Shown: positions 13,265 to 25,834 of the stretch, piece by piece | Numbering within the stretch: the stretch's first letter is position 1 | How the letters are laid out: every line of letters starts with the position of its first letter | Notes under the pieces: model-generated | What the model saw: the letters and a program-made list of their open reading frames with translations, nothing else | What the model was told of the DNA's origin: nothing | The model's database searches: none | Program-made: the position numbers and the translations under genes | Assembly (NCBI GenBank): GCA_001579985.1 | Contig: LRSR01004625.1 | Span: 1 to 51,109, forward strand | Source of the DNA: Hypsibius dujardini | Lineage: Eukaryota > Tardigrada > Eutardigrada > Parachela > Hypsibiidae | Length of the DNA stretch: 51,109 nt | Direction: 5' to 3'

Positions 13265-15739
13265 ATGCTGTCACCTCATGCACGGCTGAAGCATTTCTCA
13301 AGCTCCGAGGTGCCGAAAGATGAAGTGCCAATATGGGTGCCAGTGGAGGCGGAGCGGAGCTTGGCACAGGAACGCAGGGAGAAGGCACGCAAAAAGCGGG
13401 AAGATAAAGCACTCGCTTATAAGGAACCTCCTCCCAAAAGAACGCGGAGGATCACACATGAATTCATCTCGAGCAATGTGCAACGACCACTGCGTGAGAA
13501 TATTAAGGCACGAAAACGCGATATCGGTAGGCGCACTCGCATTCAAGTCTGTCCCTAAGGGAATATTGCCCCAAAATAGCGTTATTTATTATTAGCTTCG
13601 GAACTGCTCGTTGGCACGAACTTTTCTTTCCTCAAATTCACGCCGGTCTACAAACCTCGAAGGGCTCCGAAAACGACCGTTCACGTTGGTTTGCTACAGC
13701 TGGAGCAGTACGGTCGCTTTGTCTTTGCTAATGGCGACAAGTACGGTAAATCCTTCATGGAATTAAGTGTCCGCTGGGTTAGGCTCTGCCTAACAATTCA
13801 TCCATTTAGTATTCATTGATTATATAATTGTCTGTTTGTTGACCTATTTCGTCCCCTTGTTTACATAATATATTCCTTACATAATCGTGTGATCTATGAT
13901 TGAGACTGTGTTTGTTGAACTATTTAAAAAGAAATCTTTGTGGCGTTGATGTTTAGTTTTTTCATGTTCACTTGTCAGTCTAATTAACTCTCATTATCTT
14001 CTTTGTTTGTCAATCCAGAATTCTAGCGATAGAACACAGGCTTATCAGCTGGGTTCCAATTTAAATTTGAATAGATCTAAGATTAGAGCATGATTAAAAG
14101 CTGATTTTAGATCAAACTGTCAATCATTGAATTTAAACAGAAGCTCCATGTTTTTGGTTTTGAATACCAAACGTACTAAACGTAAACGATATCAAAGTGA
14201 CTTGAAAACGGATTTCAAATTAAATTACGAATGCTTTAATTTAAATAATAATTCAATTGGATTAGTATCTTAAAGCAGAACTTCAGTTACTTTGAAAGGG
14301 ATTAAAATTAATGATTCATTCGGCACATCTAAATTGTAATTCCCTGCGGTTTGAACGTCTACAGAGGGACAGTATGCGGTTGATCCAGAGAAAGGTCCTC
14401 AGCGATACGGGGTGGGGAAGTACACGAAACCCAACGGCTCCATCTTCATGGGGAACTGGTATGCGGATCGGCTGTCCGGTCCACTGTGCTTTGTCGTCCT
14501 GCCGACCGAGATGGCAAAATACCGCGGCGAAATGAAGGACGGAAAGTTGCACGGTTATGGCGTCTACCGTGGACCTTTAGGCTTGTACGAGGGAAGATTC
14601 AAGCGGGGAAGGTTAGCACAAGCACATACCAGTTCTTACTTACTTGGGAAATTATCCAGATGCCAAATTCAGAATCACTTGGATATGTTTTTTTATTAAG
14701 AGCTATTGATGTGATGAATTTAAAAAAATTATTTCACCGCCATCAACAGGCGAATTTATTTTTGGGGAAATTTCAAAGTTGTAAACGGTCCCACTGCATT
14801 TACCGCTGCGTGCAAGTACGATCGATTGATTGAATGGTCTGAAGGCGTCTGCTTTCCCTTTTGGTTGATTGTTGATTGACTAACCTTGTTCGACTTAAAA
14901 AATTGATTGACTGATTGATTGATTGATTGATTGATTATCACTGGAACGAAGATCTGTCGAATAGCGCAATCGTTTCATTGGCTGCGCTGCTGATTGATCG
15001 GCTGAGAAAAATATTTTTAGTTTCCGGTTAAGAATTACATTGCTGTATTCGGTAACAAGTAAATCAAGAACATTCAATGGATTGATACCCGACATGATTT
15101 TTGGAAAAAAGAATAAATTAAATGCTGGAAAATCGACAGGAGCTCTTCGTTCCAGTCACAATTAATCAATCAATCAAGTTCTAAAGTCAAACAAGTCCAG
15201 TCAATCAACAATCAAGCAAAATGAAAGCGAATACTTTTAGATCAAGCAATCAATCAATAGCACTCAAGAGTAAATACAGTGGGACGGTTTCCATTTTTGA
15301 AATTTCACCAAAAATTAATTCGCCTGTCTATCGTGGTGAAATAAGTTTTTGTATTCATTAGTTCAATAGTTAATAATAAAAAAAACATGTCAAAATGATT
15401 CTGAATTGTGCATTTGAATAACTTTCCAAGTTAGCAGCGCAATGTTGTAGCCTCGAAATAGCTCGGAAATACGTTTTATACTTTGACTTAATTATGTCTG
15501 TTTGAAGGTTCGTGGGGCGTAGCAGATACATTGATGCTGAGGGCTTCTCGTGGACCGGTCATTTTCACTGCGGCGCGGCCCTGGGTCTTGACCTAGACCT
15601 GGAAATCGTTCAAGACGAAAAAGTGCCTCTGCAACCGCCATTGACGGTACCATCACCAGCGATGGTAACGACTCCAGATGGTACCGACTCTCTCACCTTT
15701 AAAGCCCTCGTAGCTCCAAGAGAATCTTCAGCGCAATGA
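13265..15739 (+). CDS. MORN-repeat protein
   Basis: Four exons join in phase at 13265-13526, 13596-13745, 14365-14611 and 15508-15739, giving about 296 residues. The N-terminal exon is highly charged (Arg/Lys/Glu-rich, about residues 25-88). MORN motifs (YxGxxxxGxxxGxGxY) occupy about residues 125-230, for example YGVGKYTKPNGSIFMGNW, YRGEMKDGKLHGYGVY and YEGRFKRGR. The last exon adds a degenerate repeat (YIDAEGFSWTGHF) and a Pro/Thr-rich tail. MORN proteins usually act as scaffolds at membranes or in axonemes; no specific family was recognised. The largest intron (13746-14364) is AT-rich. Confidence 0.75.
14905..14938. repeat. (GATT)n repeat
   Basis: A short tandem GATT array lies in the last intron of the MORN gene. 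Scattered TTGATTGA/CAATCAAT pieces occur around it to 15260. Confidence 0.8.
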
Positions 15740-16381
15740 TACTAGACTCATTCATTCATTGAACGGATTGAACTCAAGAGACGATAAATTGCGAATTGGA
15801 AATTTGTAGATATCTGTGTGCGTTTCTGTCTGCTATTTTGATACGTCTCTTCTCACTGCTGGATCATTCGAATTGTGCACATTCGAATCGGATCACGCAC
15901 ACTGTGCATGAACCCCCAAGGTCACTGCTTCATTTAAAAAGAGAATTCAATGCATTTCAGTGCGTGTATTTGCGTAATGTGAGTAAGTTCAGATGTCCAA
16001 AAAGGTGTTTTTTCGGCTGCGCGCTTCCTGTTCATATTCCCGTAGCAACGCAGATAATGCGCGCGGGGGAAATCGAGACGAGATTCGCTGAAATCTGCTA
16101 CGATAAGATAAAGTGTGTGCAAATAGGTGTGGTGTTTGTTAAAACGGAGCACTAGCTCTTGTGGATAGACAGTGCAGAACCGTCTGCAAACTCTCACTGT
16201 CTCGACGCGCAAGAACCAAAATAAATTATCTACTAAAATATTATTTGGTCATAAAAAACAAGCGGTATCTCTTTCGCAATGCATGTACAATTCATATTTT
16301 GACCAACCGAAAACGCCCAATCAACCAACCAACCGCCCATCATCTTGCGTGTCATGTCAGCAAACTTTGAAGAGATGAGAT
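15740..16381. other. Intergenic region, no gene seen
   Basis: Between the MORN gene and the coiled-coil gene there are only short frames of ordinary composition. Promoter elements of the downstream gene presumably lie here but none could be recognised. Confidence 0.5.
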
Positions 16382-19300
16382 ATGAACTGCTTCCCATACA
16401 CCAGCTCCGGATATGCCACCAAGGATGGAGAAAAGCTTCAAAATGGTCGCACTCCCAACACAAGATTGACACAGCAGCCAGGCATCGACCTCAATCCCTA
16501 TCTTAATTTTCTCCTGGATCTCAACACGCTCGACCTCAAGGCACAGCCGTTGCAACCGCTAGCAGAAACCTCAATTCACTCTAAGAAATCTCCCCTGTCG
16601 CAAGAACCTATCGTTAATCGGGCGTTTAACCAGAAACTCGGTTCGCTCAAGCCCGAGACCAGTTTATCTACCAAGGAAATAACGAACCGTCTCGATCGTC
16701 TGGAAGTTCAGTTGTCCAAGATCGTGAATAACGTTGTTAAAGAGCCGCCGACGAAGAGGAGCTCGAGTAAGAGTCTGCGACGCTGTCTGACTCCGGTGAC
16801 GAGCGAGGATGAGGACGACTGTCGGGTACGGCGACTGCCAAACAAGAAGAAGGAGGAGGAGGGGGAGGAGGAAGAGGAGGAAGAGGAGGAGAAGGAGGGA
16901 TCGCAATACTTCCGCAAGCAGAATCGCAAGCAAAAAAATCCATGCGAAGAAAAGCGGTCTTACAAACTCATTCCGCCAGCGTCGTTCGAGGACGAAGAGC
17001 CGCAGATGCTACCGGTTCGAGTCAAATCTCGGTGCAGCGAGGAGAAAAGTGCTCGACTGTTGGAAGTCCAGACCAAACTGGAAAACGAGGTTCGTGTTTG
17101 TTTTTGATTATCACTCAGGGCGAGCAAGAAAAATTGTATTCCTCTCTCATCAGACTCGAATCATGGATCAGCTGTCTTAAATATTTTATGTTCAGGTTAA
17201 GGATGAACAGACTCGTCGGGAGAAGGTAGAAGTCGAGTTGTCCGCATCGAAGGAAGAAATGAAGAAGCTGAAAAGTCTGACTGAAGTCAAAGCCGCGGAG
17301 TCCGCAGAATGTCTTGAAAAACTAGCGAATGTGAAAGCGAAATTAGCCGAAGAAGTTCAACGCCGTGAGAAGGCGGAGAAGAATCTCGAAGTCCATAAGA
17401 AGCTCGCATGCGGACTCGGTGCTAAATTAAAGGCCAGCGAACAGCGGGAACATGACTTGCAGTCTTGTGTGACGCAAAAAGACTCCGCGTTGGCCAGTCT
17501 CAATAGTTTACAAACTGAGAATCAGTTCCTGAAAGATGAGATCCGGCGACTGAACATTCAGACCGCAACGAAGAAACCTGCCTGCAAACGCGAGGGAGAC
17601 AAGGACGCGACGAGAAAGTCCGTCGACGAGGCGATGCGCAAAGCGACGACCAAGTTCACGAAATTCCACAAGGATGAAGTTCGTCGATTCGAGCTGCAGC
17701 TGCGGACGTCTCAGGAAGTAATTCGCGACCTCGAGGCACAGATTGAGGCAGTGGCGGCGAAAGACGCTGCTGAACTGAGCAAGCTAAGGGCCTCTTGTTC
17801 GCGGATGGAGCTCGACGTGTCTGCGAGCAAAAGCCGGGAGGAACTTCAGGAACGTCGGGTTTGCGAGCTAATCGAGCAAATTGAGGAGATTACTCAGCAG
17901 AAGGACGAGGAAATCGCGAAGCTCCAAAAGACCGTCGCGTGCCTCCGCAAGGAGTGCGAACGTGTGAAGAACACGATGGCCACGTGGCACAGTGAAAAGA
18001 CCAGTCTGCGCGGCTTGAGTGATGCTGTGGAGGACGGTGAGAGACGAGTCAGTCGGTTGCAGCAGGAGAAAACTGCGCTGCAGGAGGAAGTTAGTCGGCT
18101 GGAAGAGGAAAGAAGAATTTGCCAGGCGAAGCTCGGTAAAGCAGAGGATACGGAGAGGAGCTTGCGAGAAGCACAGCAGCAGCAAGCGCGAACTCGTGAT
18201 GAAGCATTAGAGAAGCTGAAGCTTGAGATTGAATCCGGCAAGATCAAGGACAAGGTCGCCGAAGACCTCCAGGTAAGTCTCTGTTTCTTTCACAAACTTA
18301 AGCATCGTTTTGCTTTGTGCTATTGCTATCCTATTCTTTCATCTTCTAAACTGTGGTATGGCATTGCTTTGTTCTGCTTGGTTCAAATGCGTTCTGCAGT
18401 GAGTCACCCTGTTTTGGTCTGTATGTTCTGCTCTTCTTAAATCCGTTCTGCTCTGTTCTATGCTGCACTTTTCTGTTCTTTGCTGTTTTTTTTTCCAATT
18501 TCGTCTACTTTGTACAATATTTTTTCGAGTCTTTTCTTATTCCGTTTTGTTCTGTTCTGCTTGCTCTCTTCTGCTCTATACTGCACTGTTCCCGTTTCAT
18601 GCCCTTCGTTCTGTACGACCCGGTCGGTCTGTAATATTTTGTTCCGCTGTGTTCTCATTTGTTTTGTTCTGCTTTGTTCTGCTTTGTTCTGTTCCAATCT
18701 ATTCTTTTTTGTTCTGTTCTGTTCTGCTCCGTTCTGTTCTGTTATTTTCTGCTTTGTTCTGATCTCTTTTGCTTGTTCTGTTCCAGTCTATTCTTTTTCG
18801 TTCTGTTCTGCTCCGTTCTGTTCTGTTCTGTTCTGGACTGAACTGTAGTGATCAAAATTTCATGAACAATTCAAACTTGTTCTACAGGATACAATACAAA
18901 AGCTTCGGCGAACAATAGATATCAGTCAGAAACAAGCGGCCTCCACTGCCGACGCTGAGCATTTTAAGCGTCGAAACCGAGAGCTCGAAGAAGTGTTGGA
19001 GCGACTCGAAAACCGTAAGGAAGAGCTGAAAGATCAGTTATCCGCTACCGAGGTGCAACTGCAAGAGTCTAATCAAGCCCACCTAATCATCAATGCCAAA
19101 TGGAAAGAAAAGTCCGCATATATCACTCGCCTGCAGACAAATCAAGCCGCTTTGCAGGCGCGGTTTGAGGTCAAAGAGGAGGAGCTGAAGCAGGAGCGGG
19201 ATGCGGCATTGGAGCGGGTGCAAACATTAGAGAACACAGTTGAAGAACTGACTGTTCGTTCGCGGCAGCTGCGCCAATCTGAGGTGTTGAGGCTGAAGGC

Positions 19301-19484
19301 CAAATACGAGCAGCAGTTAGCCCGCAAAGAATGTAACACCGCAAAGGTGGAGGAACAAAACCGAGAACTCGAACAAAGGTTAAGGGAAATTTCACAGGAA
19401 CTCTGCTCGCAGAAGAAGCAGATTACCGGAAAATTCACTCGTCTCGGAAGATTCCTTCAGGATTTTGAAAACGATCTCTGTTAA
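16382..19484 (+). CDS. Large coiled-coil protein, probably cytoskeletal or centrosomal
   Basis: Three exons at 16382-17089, 17196-18272 and 18888-19484 all join in phase 0, giving about 793 residues. Residues 1-110 are of low complexity, with a short heptad-like stretch EITNRLDRLEVQLSKIVNNV near 100-120. An acidic run of about 17 residues, mainly Glu, lies near 160-175. From about 225 to 780 the chain is almost continuous coiled coil (Leu/Glu/Lys/Arg/Gln heptads, for example RELEEVLERLENRKEELKDQL). The C-terminus RLGRFLQDFENDLC is more globular. There are no membrane segments and no enzyme motifs. The composition and neighbouring cilia-type genes would suit a centrosomal or axonemal component, but no family was identified. 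The second intron is a TTCTG-rich repeat. Confidence 0.75.
18560..18838. repeat. (TTCTG)n repeat in an intron
   Basis: Degenerate TTCTGTTCTG/TTCTGCTTTG pentamers fill the second intron of the coiled-coil gene and code for Phe/Cys/Ser/Val-rich artefacts. Confidence 0.85.
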
Positions 19485-20153
19485 CACTGTGATTGCTACG
19501 GTCGTTCTTGTATACTTTGTCTCTTCACCGAATAACACTTCCCACCGAAAAGTTCTAATAAATCAATTGGTCCTCTGCTTGAAGCTCTTCAAGCTTTTGA
19601 ATACTGTTAATACAATGAATGTTTGTATCGACATTTGTGTGCTGCTCTAATAAACGAGGCACATGTAGACCGATTACGAATCTTCCGCTTGCTGTCTGAA
19701 AAATAACGTATACAGTGTCGAAGCGTAAAATAAAAAGAACCTTGATGTTACAATACAATAAATACAATACAATAAAATAATATTCGTAGTCGTTCCATGT
19801 CGATTGCGTAATAACTGAAACTTGTTTCTGAATCGACTGAACGAGCGATGGTCGGACAAACACTGTACATGTTATTGGCTCCCCCTAACCTTCTAAAGAT
19901 GCGGGGGCTTACTTTGCCCACCAGAGAAAAGTCTTGTAACGTTAAGGTTTCTTCGCTTGTGCTTAATATTCACACGAACTAATTCAAGGAACAAATACCA
20001 CCACAAAGCCCACCACAAAGCGCTCTTCGGCATCGTTACTAGGAAGCATTTTTAAACGCTTTGTTCCACACGTATGAAGCTGTGTCCGTTCTTCCTGCTC
20101 AAGACCTCAGACATAGAAATTTGTTCTGGAGGCACTAGTGAAGTGAGAAACGT
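19485..20153. other. Intergenic region, no gene seen
   Basis: This stretch follows the stop of the coiled-coil gene. AATAAA-like signals are present near 19555 (TAATAAATC) and 19646 (TAATAAACG) and could end its transcript. No coding exon was recognised. Confidence 0.5.
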
Positions 20154-23100
20154 TTGACAGCCTACACATCGTACTATTCAACCAAACAAATGAAATCCGG
20201 CGATGGTCTCCATGTCCGGCAGACCGCCGCGGTTCCAACGCAAGTTGTATCATCCCCGGAACCGTTCATGACGATCAGAAAGAACCACTTCCAATCACGA
20301 CAGCAGCAGCAGCGACCCTGTTCGTCTTCTGCCAGTTCGACTGAGACTTATGGTGGCGATTGTTCTGTGGGTGCTCGATCGTCCAAGCTGGGGCGAAAGT
20401 CCGTAACGGTCGAGATTAAGCCGACGACCAGTCAGATGCAATTGAGACTTGATACGACAACAGGGAATTGCTCTCGTGTGTCCCGTGAAAAAGCGAAAGA
20501 TCGTGTGAGATCGACTGGAGCAGGCGAGGCACCTAGTCTGCGGAATTTGAGTGACAGCGATGGTGTGGTGGACCTGATGAGCTTTGAAAGTGACGGACGA
20601 GACGGTAATCAGCTCCGGGAGCTGGCTGATTTTTTTACGGATTCTGCAAACCGATCGGCAGACGGTTCCCTGCGGGTTTCGCAGAGGGCGGACTCGAAAA
20701 GTTACAGCACGATTTGCGATGAATTTCTGGAAGATATAAGGCCAGTTGAAGTAGTGCCTGATATGCTGCCGACTAGTGCACTTGAATGTAATTTGCCTGC
20801 ATTGTGCGGAGCTGTGAAATCGGTTAGCCGAGAGTCGACTGCTTTGACGGATGGATGTCGGGTTGAACCATCTCTGTCTGACATACTGGATTTTATATCA
20901 GCTTCACTGTGTGAAGTGAGGTCGTGGATCCATGAAGTACCACCTGATTGCCGGCAACGAATAGGTCAGTACAATATTTCGGCAAACTTGTGAACTAGAA
21001 ACTCAGAACGTCTAGTGGTAAAACGTTATGGGAGACAGGCAGCAGGCAGGCAGGCAGGCAGGCAGACAGACAGACAGGCAGGCAGGCAGACAGACAGACA
21101 GGCAGGCAGGCAGACAGACAGACAGACAGGCAGACAGGCAGACAGGCGGGCAGAGAGACAGACAGACAGACATGATAAATGTAAAAAAAAACCTAGTTTG
21201 AGAAGTGCGACAGTACAAAACTTCTCCGGCATAGGTCAGTGCGATGCTTTCCTGTCGTATCTCTCCGCCAAGCTCTACAAAGATTGCGACCTTCTCGTCG
21301 GTTCTGAGCTCTTCTCCTTCATTCTCTGGTTCGTCCTGAAAGATCACGGCTCACCCGAACACTATAGCCTCAATTTCCTCGAAGAAGCTTTCGCGGAATG
21401 CAAAGACAAGTCATGGTCGACCGACTGGTCTCGTCTGCCGATGTCCCACGTCATGCAAGACCTACCGCCATCCATCAACTGCCAGAACAGAATCTGCCTT
21501 AATCGCACATCCGGCCGGGCCTTCTCCACTTCCCATGAGGAGTCTATCGCTCCCGAGGAAAGGACAACTGCAAAAACTATCAACCCCAAGAAGATATTAC
21601 CCCGGGTTGCGTCAAGGAAAAGCGCCAGTCAACCGATGCACAGTGGGAGTGGTCATCTGCTGGATCAAGAAGGGTATCCGCATCATCGGCCGTCGGTCAT
21701 TCATTCGCTGTCGATTGACAGTCTCAGCGGGGCGTTAGCCAACACCCAGCTGAAGAAACCAAACCTTTCTGCTAATGCGACCAACTCCAATGCAACTCCA
21801 ACGCAACGCTCCAACATTCCGTCAGCGGAGGAAATGAGTGCGATACTGTCGAAACAAATGTCTCTACCGTCATCAACCTCAAAGGAATCCAGAACGCCTT
21901 CCGGGGTGACACGGCAGCTCTCAGACATCAAGAGCGTTGAGCAGACGCCAATGTCCGATGCTGTAGACCTGCTCTATAAAACGGGGAAAAGGAATTTGCG
22001 ACGGTACGTTTAAAACAAGGAGTGTTTTTTCGGCATATTTTAGAGCGACAAGAGGAGGAAGTAAGAGACTTGTTTTCTTCCTTGTAGAATGCTCGATTAC
22101 GCATTAACCGACTTTTTTACGCAGAACTCGAAGCTGACGTGTTGCCTGGTCAGTGCGAGCGGACCGTTGCTGGTCCATGAGGCGCTCTTCGGGGCGCAGT
22201 GCTGCAACTGGACGAACGTACGGTGGAACGGACGGAAACAGGCCGGCGCTAAGGGTGCTAAGGGTGCTAAGGGTGCTAAGGGTGCTAAGGGTGCTAAGGG
22301 TGCTAAGGGTGCTAAGGGTGCTAAGGGTGCTAAGGGTGCAAAGGGTGCTAAGGGCTCTAAGGGTGCTAAGGGCAATCTATTGATTGTCGACGTGAGACCC
22401 GAGGGAGTGACCAGTACCGGATTGTGGACGATTATTCAATACATCTACACCGGCATTTTCACGGTAGGTAAATTTAGATTTGTACTGTAAATATGTATAC
22501 GATGCTGTAAATATATTTGATATTTAAAACGTTTGATTGATGAGTTTTTCAAATTTCCTTTTTTTTCCTTTGTAGGTCACGGCTGATAACGTGTTCGAGT
22601 CGCAGCGAGCAGCTGATTATTTTGGGGTTCCAATAATTACGGACGCCTGTCTGCGCTTGCTTAACTGTCTGACCAGCCCGAAAATGGTCTGCTACACCAT
22701 CGAAAGTCTCCGCCGACTGCATAAAGAATCGCATCCCTTATGGACGTTGGGGTTGGGCCGTTTGATTGTCTGCTTTGATGAATGTCGAAACGACAAGCTC
22801 ATGATTCGCTGGCCCTTGGATCTCATCCTGCCTATACTGGAGCAGCCTGAACTTCACACCAAAGTAAGCCGAGCATCTTCTGTCAACTTATATCGATACG
22901 CGCACAGACAATTATTATATTTACATCGAGAGAAATATCTCTGACAAATAGATTTACATATGCATCAAATTAGTAGCAAATGCGTTTGTCATAAGGATAA
23001 AACACCTTTTTGGTAGGACGAAGTGAATGTTTATAACTTGGTCGTCCGCTGGGTGGAAGCGGATTACGCGCGACGTCGAGAATTGGTGCCGCAAATTATG

Positions 23101-25546
23101 AACACAATCCGGTTCGCATCAATGTCGGGGGAAGTGTTAATGGCCATCACTTCACACGCCCGTATTCTGGACGGACACGCTAACTTACGGCAGGAGATTG
23201 CCGACCTCCACCTGAAAATCCGAATGGAAGACAGTGGCTACGAAATACCACCGGAGATGGATTGGAGCATCCCGCGACGGACCCGACGAGTGCCGAATGC
23301 TGCGAGAGCTTACGCCCAAAGTGGGCGGGATTTGAATGTCTTAATGCTTTACTTCTGTCCGAGAGGTACGGACGACCCTTCAAGGCCCTTGAAATTGCAC
23401 ACGATGAAACAGTCCCAACGCTGCGCATGTTTTGACGTATCATGCGCAATAGCTTTGTTAGCATAAATGCTGCGCACGACAGGGCAAACAGAGCGAAAGC
23501 GTGAAGTATATCAATCAAACTAGCCACAAGGTTCCTTTTTGTTTTCCATTTTTCAAAAAATGAATATTTTGTTTGTTTTTTAACAAAATTATTGCCACAT
23601 ATGTTTGCCCAATTTATTGTTGATTTTTGGAATCCAAAATATTGTCAAACAGCGAAAGAAAAATGTGCGAACGCAGCATTTATTCCATTTCCGAAATTGC
23701 GCAGCATTAAAAAGTCACATTTGTCTTACGGCCAAAATAAAGGGCAAAATAAATCCCCACCAGTACGAGGTAAGGGTCCTGGAATGGGCCACTTGACTTT
23801 CCCGTACCCTGGAGTGGGCCACCCTGTAATCACAGCTTCCACACAGATTTTGGTTATCACCAAGATTCTAAACGACAGAGAATAATTGATAACCCGATGG
23901 AACGCGTGTCAGATATGAAAAAAAGTGGTGGGAACATGGTTAAAAAACGAAATGATTGGATAGTCGGAAAAAGCTCACTATAGAGGACGCTGACTATGCC
24001 GTGACTCATTTCTTTTCCATTAAATTGCGACAGAGCGCCCCCTGCCGCCTGGTGGCCCATTCCAGGGTACGGAAATTCAAGTGGCCCATTCCAGGGCCCT
24101 TTTCTCGTATTGATCATCGTGTGGCATTTTCAATTGCAGTTGCTGGAAACAAATCGACAGATGATGTCGAGGAGCTGGTGAAGCGTTATCTGAAAGTATG
24201 TGGAAAGTTTCTGCTCATCTCCGAGGACGGACGGTTTGCCGGACAGTGGATTTATTATGGAAATTCCAAGGGAAAGATGTGCGAGATGGCGGTTGCACGA
24301 AAGAAACTCTTGCGTAATCTTGACATCTCCGATCAGTCGGCCCTTGACATGGATGTCCAGCCAGCGCCCGTGATTAAGAATCAACGGGGAGGTGATGCAC
24401 TTAGCAAAGACGACGACGACGATGACTTTCCTCTTACTATATCCGGTTTGTATAAAGCTCCATAGAATATACCATAATAAAACATTTAAATAAAAGAATT
24501 CTCAAGGAGAAGAATTCTCTAGAAAAATCCGGGTAAAAAGTTTGGGTAACAAAATTGGGTAACAAAATTGGGTAGGAAAATTAGATGACAAATATCCTGG
24601 GCGGTTGGTTGATTTAATTCTTTACAGGTTTGAGTGCAGGAGTGAAAATAACCGATTTGACTTGGTTTCTGCAATCCCTACCGAACCAAAGCGAAACACC
24701 ACCACCGGTAATCACCCAGTCTCATGAAACCATTTTCGAACCAGCTCTGGTGCTAACGGAGGCACAACCCAGCTCATCTGAGACCAGGCAGCAGGGGACA
24801 CCTGATTTGGTCGATCGGGTCTCGAAGCATTCACGAAAAAGCACCCTGGCAGAAAAGCGGCAAGGCCAACAACAGCGGACCTCATCCGATTCGCCGGTAC
24901 GAAAGACCGTCTCCAACCAGGAACGCCGGCAAGATTTGCCGATCGCACGGACGTCAGCCCGAAAAGTTAGCTCGATGCGTGAGAAAAGAACTGCATCCGC
25001 GGAGCGACGTGCGCTGATTCAGTCGGAGAGTTTGACGTCGATAACCTTCGACGTGGAGCCTGATTCCTGCAGCTACGGTACGAAAGCGCTAGTACAAAAC
25101 TTTCTATAATCATGCCAAGGGCGGACGGACCGAAGAGGGCGAAGCGACAATGCCACTCAAGATGCCAATCTGGTTTAAAAAAAATTGCCCCTCTAGAAAT
25201 ACAGATGAGAGGCAAAAAAAATTACCGTCGGAAACGCTTTTAAAATTAAAAAAATTTAATTAAAAAAACATCGATTTGCTCATCTAACTCTTTTGGGACC
25301 TCCGCTTGCCCTTGAATCATCTTTTACCTATTTGCCGCTTTGCATTGTCTGTGCTTAAATTGAATCTGTGCGGTTTCTTTCACAGAATCTGTAAGAGCAG
25401 AGATCCATCACAAAAAGAAGTGGTACGTCGAGCTAGCTGAGAAGATGAACGTTTCTGTGTCGGGCGATCAGCCTTCTACAATGGGAAAGTTCCTGTTGAG
25501 CCCAAGTGCCTCGTCCCTTTGTTTGCAATCCGAAATCAACGATTAA
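20154..25546 (+). CDS. BTB-BACK domain protein (Kelch-like adaptor without visible Kelch repeats)
   Basis: Eight exons join in phase: 20154-20964, 21235-22003, 22088-22463, 22576-22863, 23017-23365, 24140-24445, 24628-25077 and 25386-25546, giving about 1168 residues. Residues 1-525 are mostly low complexity and Ser-rich, with one conserved-looking block QCDAFLSYLSAKLYKDCDLLV at about 271-291. A BTB fold spans about 527-680, ending in the typical IIQYIYTGIFTVTADNV segment. A BACK-like helical region follows at about 700-830 (DEVNVYNLVVRWVEADYARRRELVPQIMNTIRF). The C-terminal third is charged and disordered with an Asp run near 955. Such proteins usually bring substrates to Cullin-3 ubiquitin ligases; that role is inferred from the fold. 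The BTB domain is interrupted by a Gly-Ala-Lys repeat (22246-22376). The start ATG cannot be verified, and an earlier exon is possible. Confidence 0.75.
20961..21240 (+). other. Intron flanked by a perfect 10-bp duplication
   Basis: ATAGGTCAGT occurs at 20961-20970, spanning the splice donor, and again at 21231-21240, spanning the acceptor. A CCGGC lies just upstream of both copies. The 270-bp intron (20965-21234) between them consists largely of CAGG/CAGA repeats. Confidence 0.8.
21032..21174. repeat. (CAGG)n/(CAGA)n microsatellite
   Basis: Alternating CAGGCAGG and CAGACAGA blocks make up about half of the first intron of the BTB-BACK gene. Confidence 0.9.
22246..22376 (+). repeat. Coding (GGTGCTAAG)n minisatellite
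   Basis: About fourteen 9-bp units encode a Gly-Ala-Lys run of collagen-like GXY periodicity inside the BTB domain of the BTB-BACK gene. The frame is kept on both sides. Other frames are also open, but the sense reading is supported by the flanking BTB sequence. Confidence 0.9.
23764..24110. mobile_element. Inverted-repeat element in a BTB-BACK gene intron (family E)
   Basis: TACGAG followed by AAGGGTCCTGGAATGGGCCA at the left pairs with its near-exact complement ending at 24110. The terminal inverted repeats are about 60 bases long on a 347-bp element with no coding capacity, lying within intron 5. Confidence 0.75.
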
Positions 25547-25834
25547 CTGCGTCACTGCGTCTTGTTCTTTCAAAGTCCGAAACATTTTGACTAATCAATA
25601 TCAGGTGTATTCTTCTTTTTTACCAGAATTTATAAAATTGAGAAACAATTTTTTTTTACCGAAGACGAAATGATGCAAAGAGACCAGCCAACTTTTCGTA
25701 CAGTTGCTTGGAAATGATGTTTTGCCGTCAGCCAAAACGATTCCAAAATTGGAGGCCGCAATTAGCGAATGCAGGAGGAGTTAGATAAATGTTTCGCCAC
25801 GAGTTCTAGTCCTTCGGAGTAATTGCCAATCAGA
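25547..25834. other. Short intergenic region between the BTB-BACK and E-Syt-like genes
   Basis: Only 288 bases separate the stop of the upstream gene from the ATG of the downstream one. No further exon was recognised; promoter or 5' leader sequence is presumed. Confidence 0.5.

Noticed and set aside
16664-16943. Leu/Pro/Ser-rich minus-strand proteins opposite the acidic run
   Set aside because: They are antisense to the Glu-rich segment of the coiled-coil gene.
17868-18253. Minus-strand frames opposite the coiled-coil gene
   Set aside because: Antisense shadows of heptad-repeat coding sequence with high GC third positions.
22097-22383. PLAPLAPLA and RVLRVLRV proteins
   Set aside because: Alternative frames of the GGTGCTAAG repeat; the Gly-Ala-Lys frame is supported by the flanking BTB sequence.
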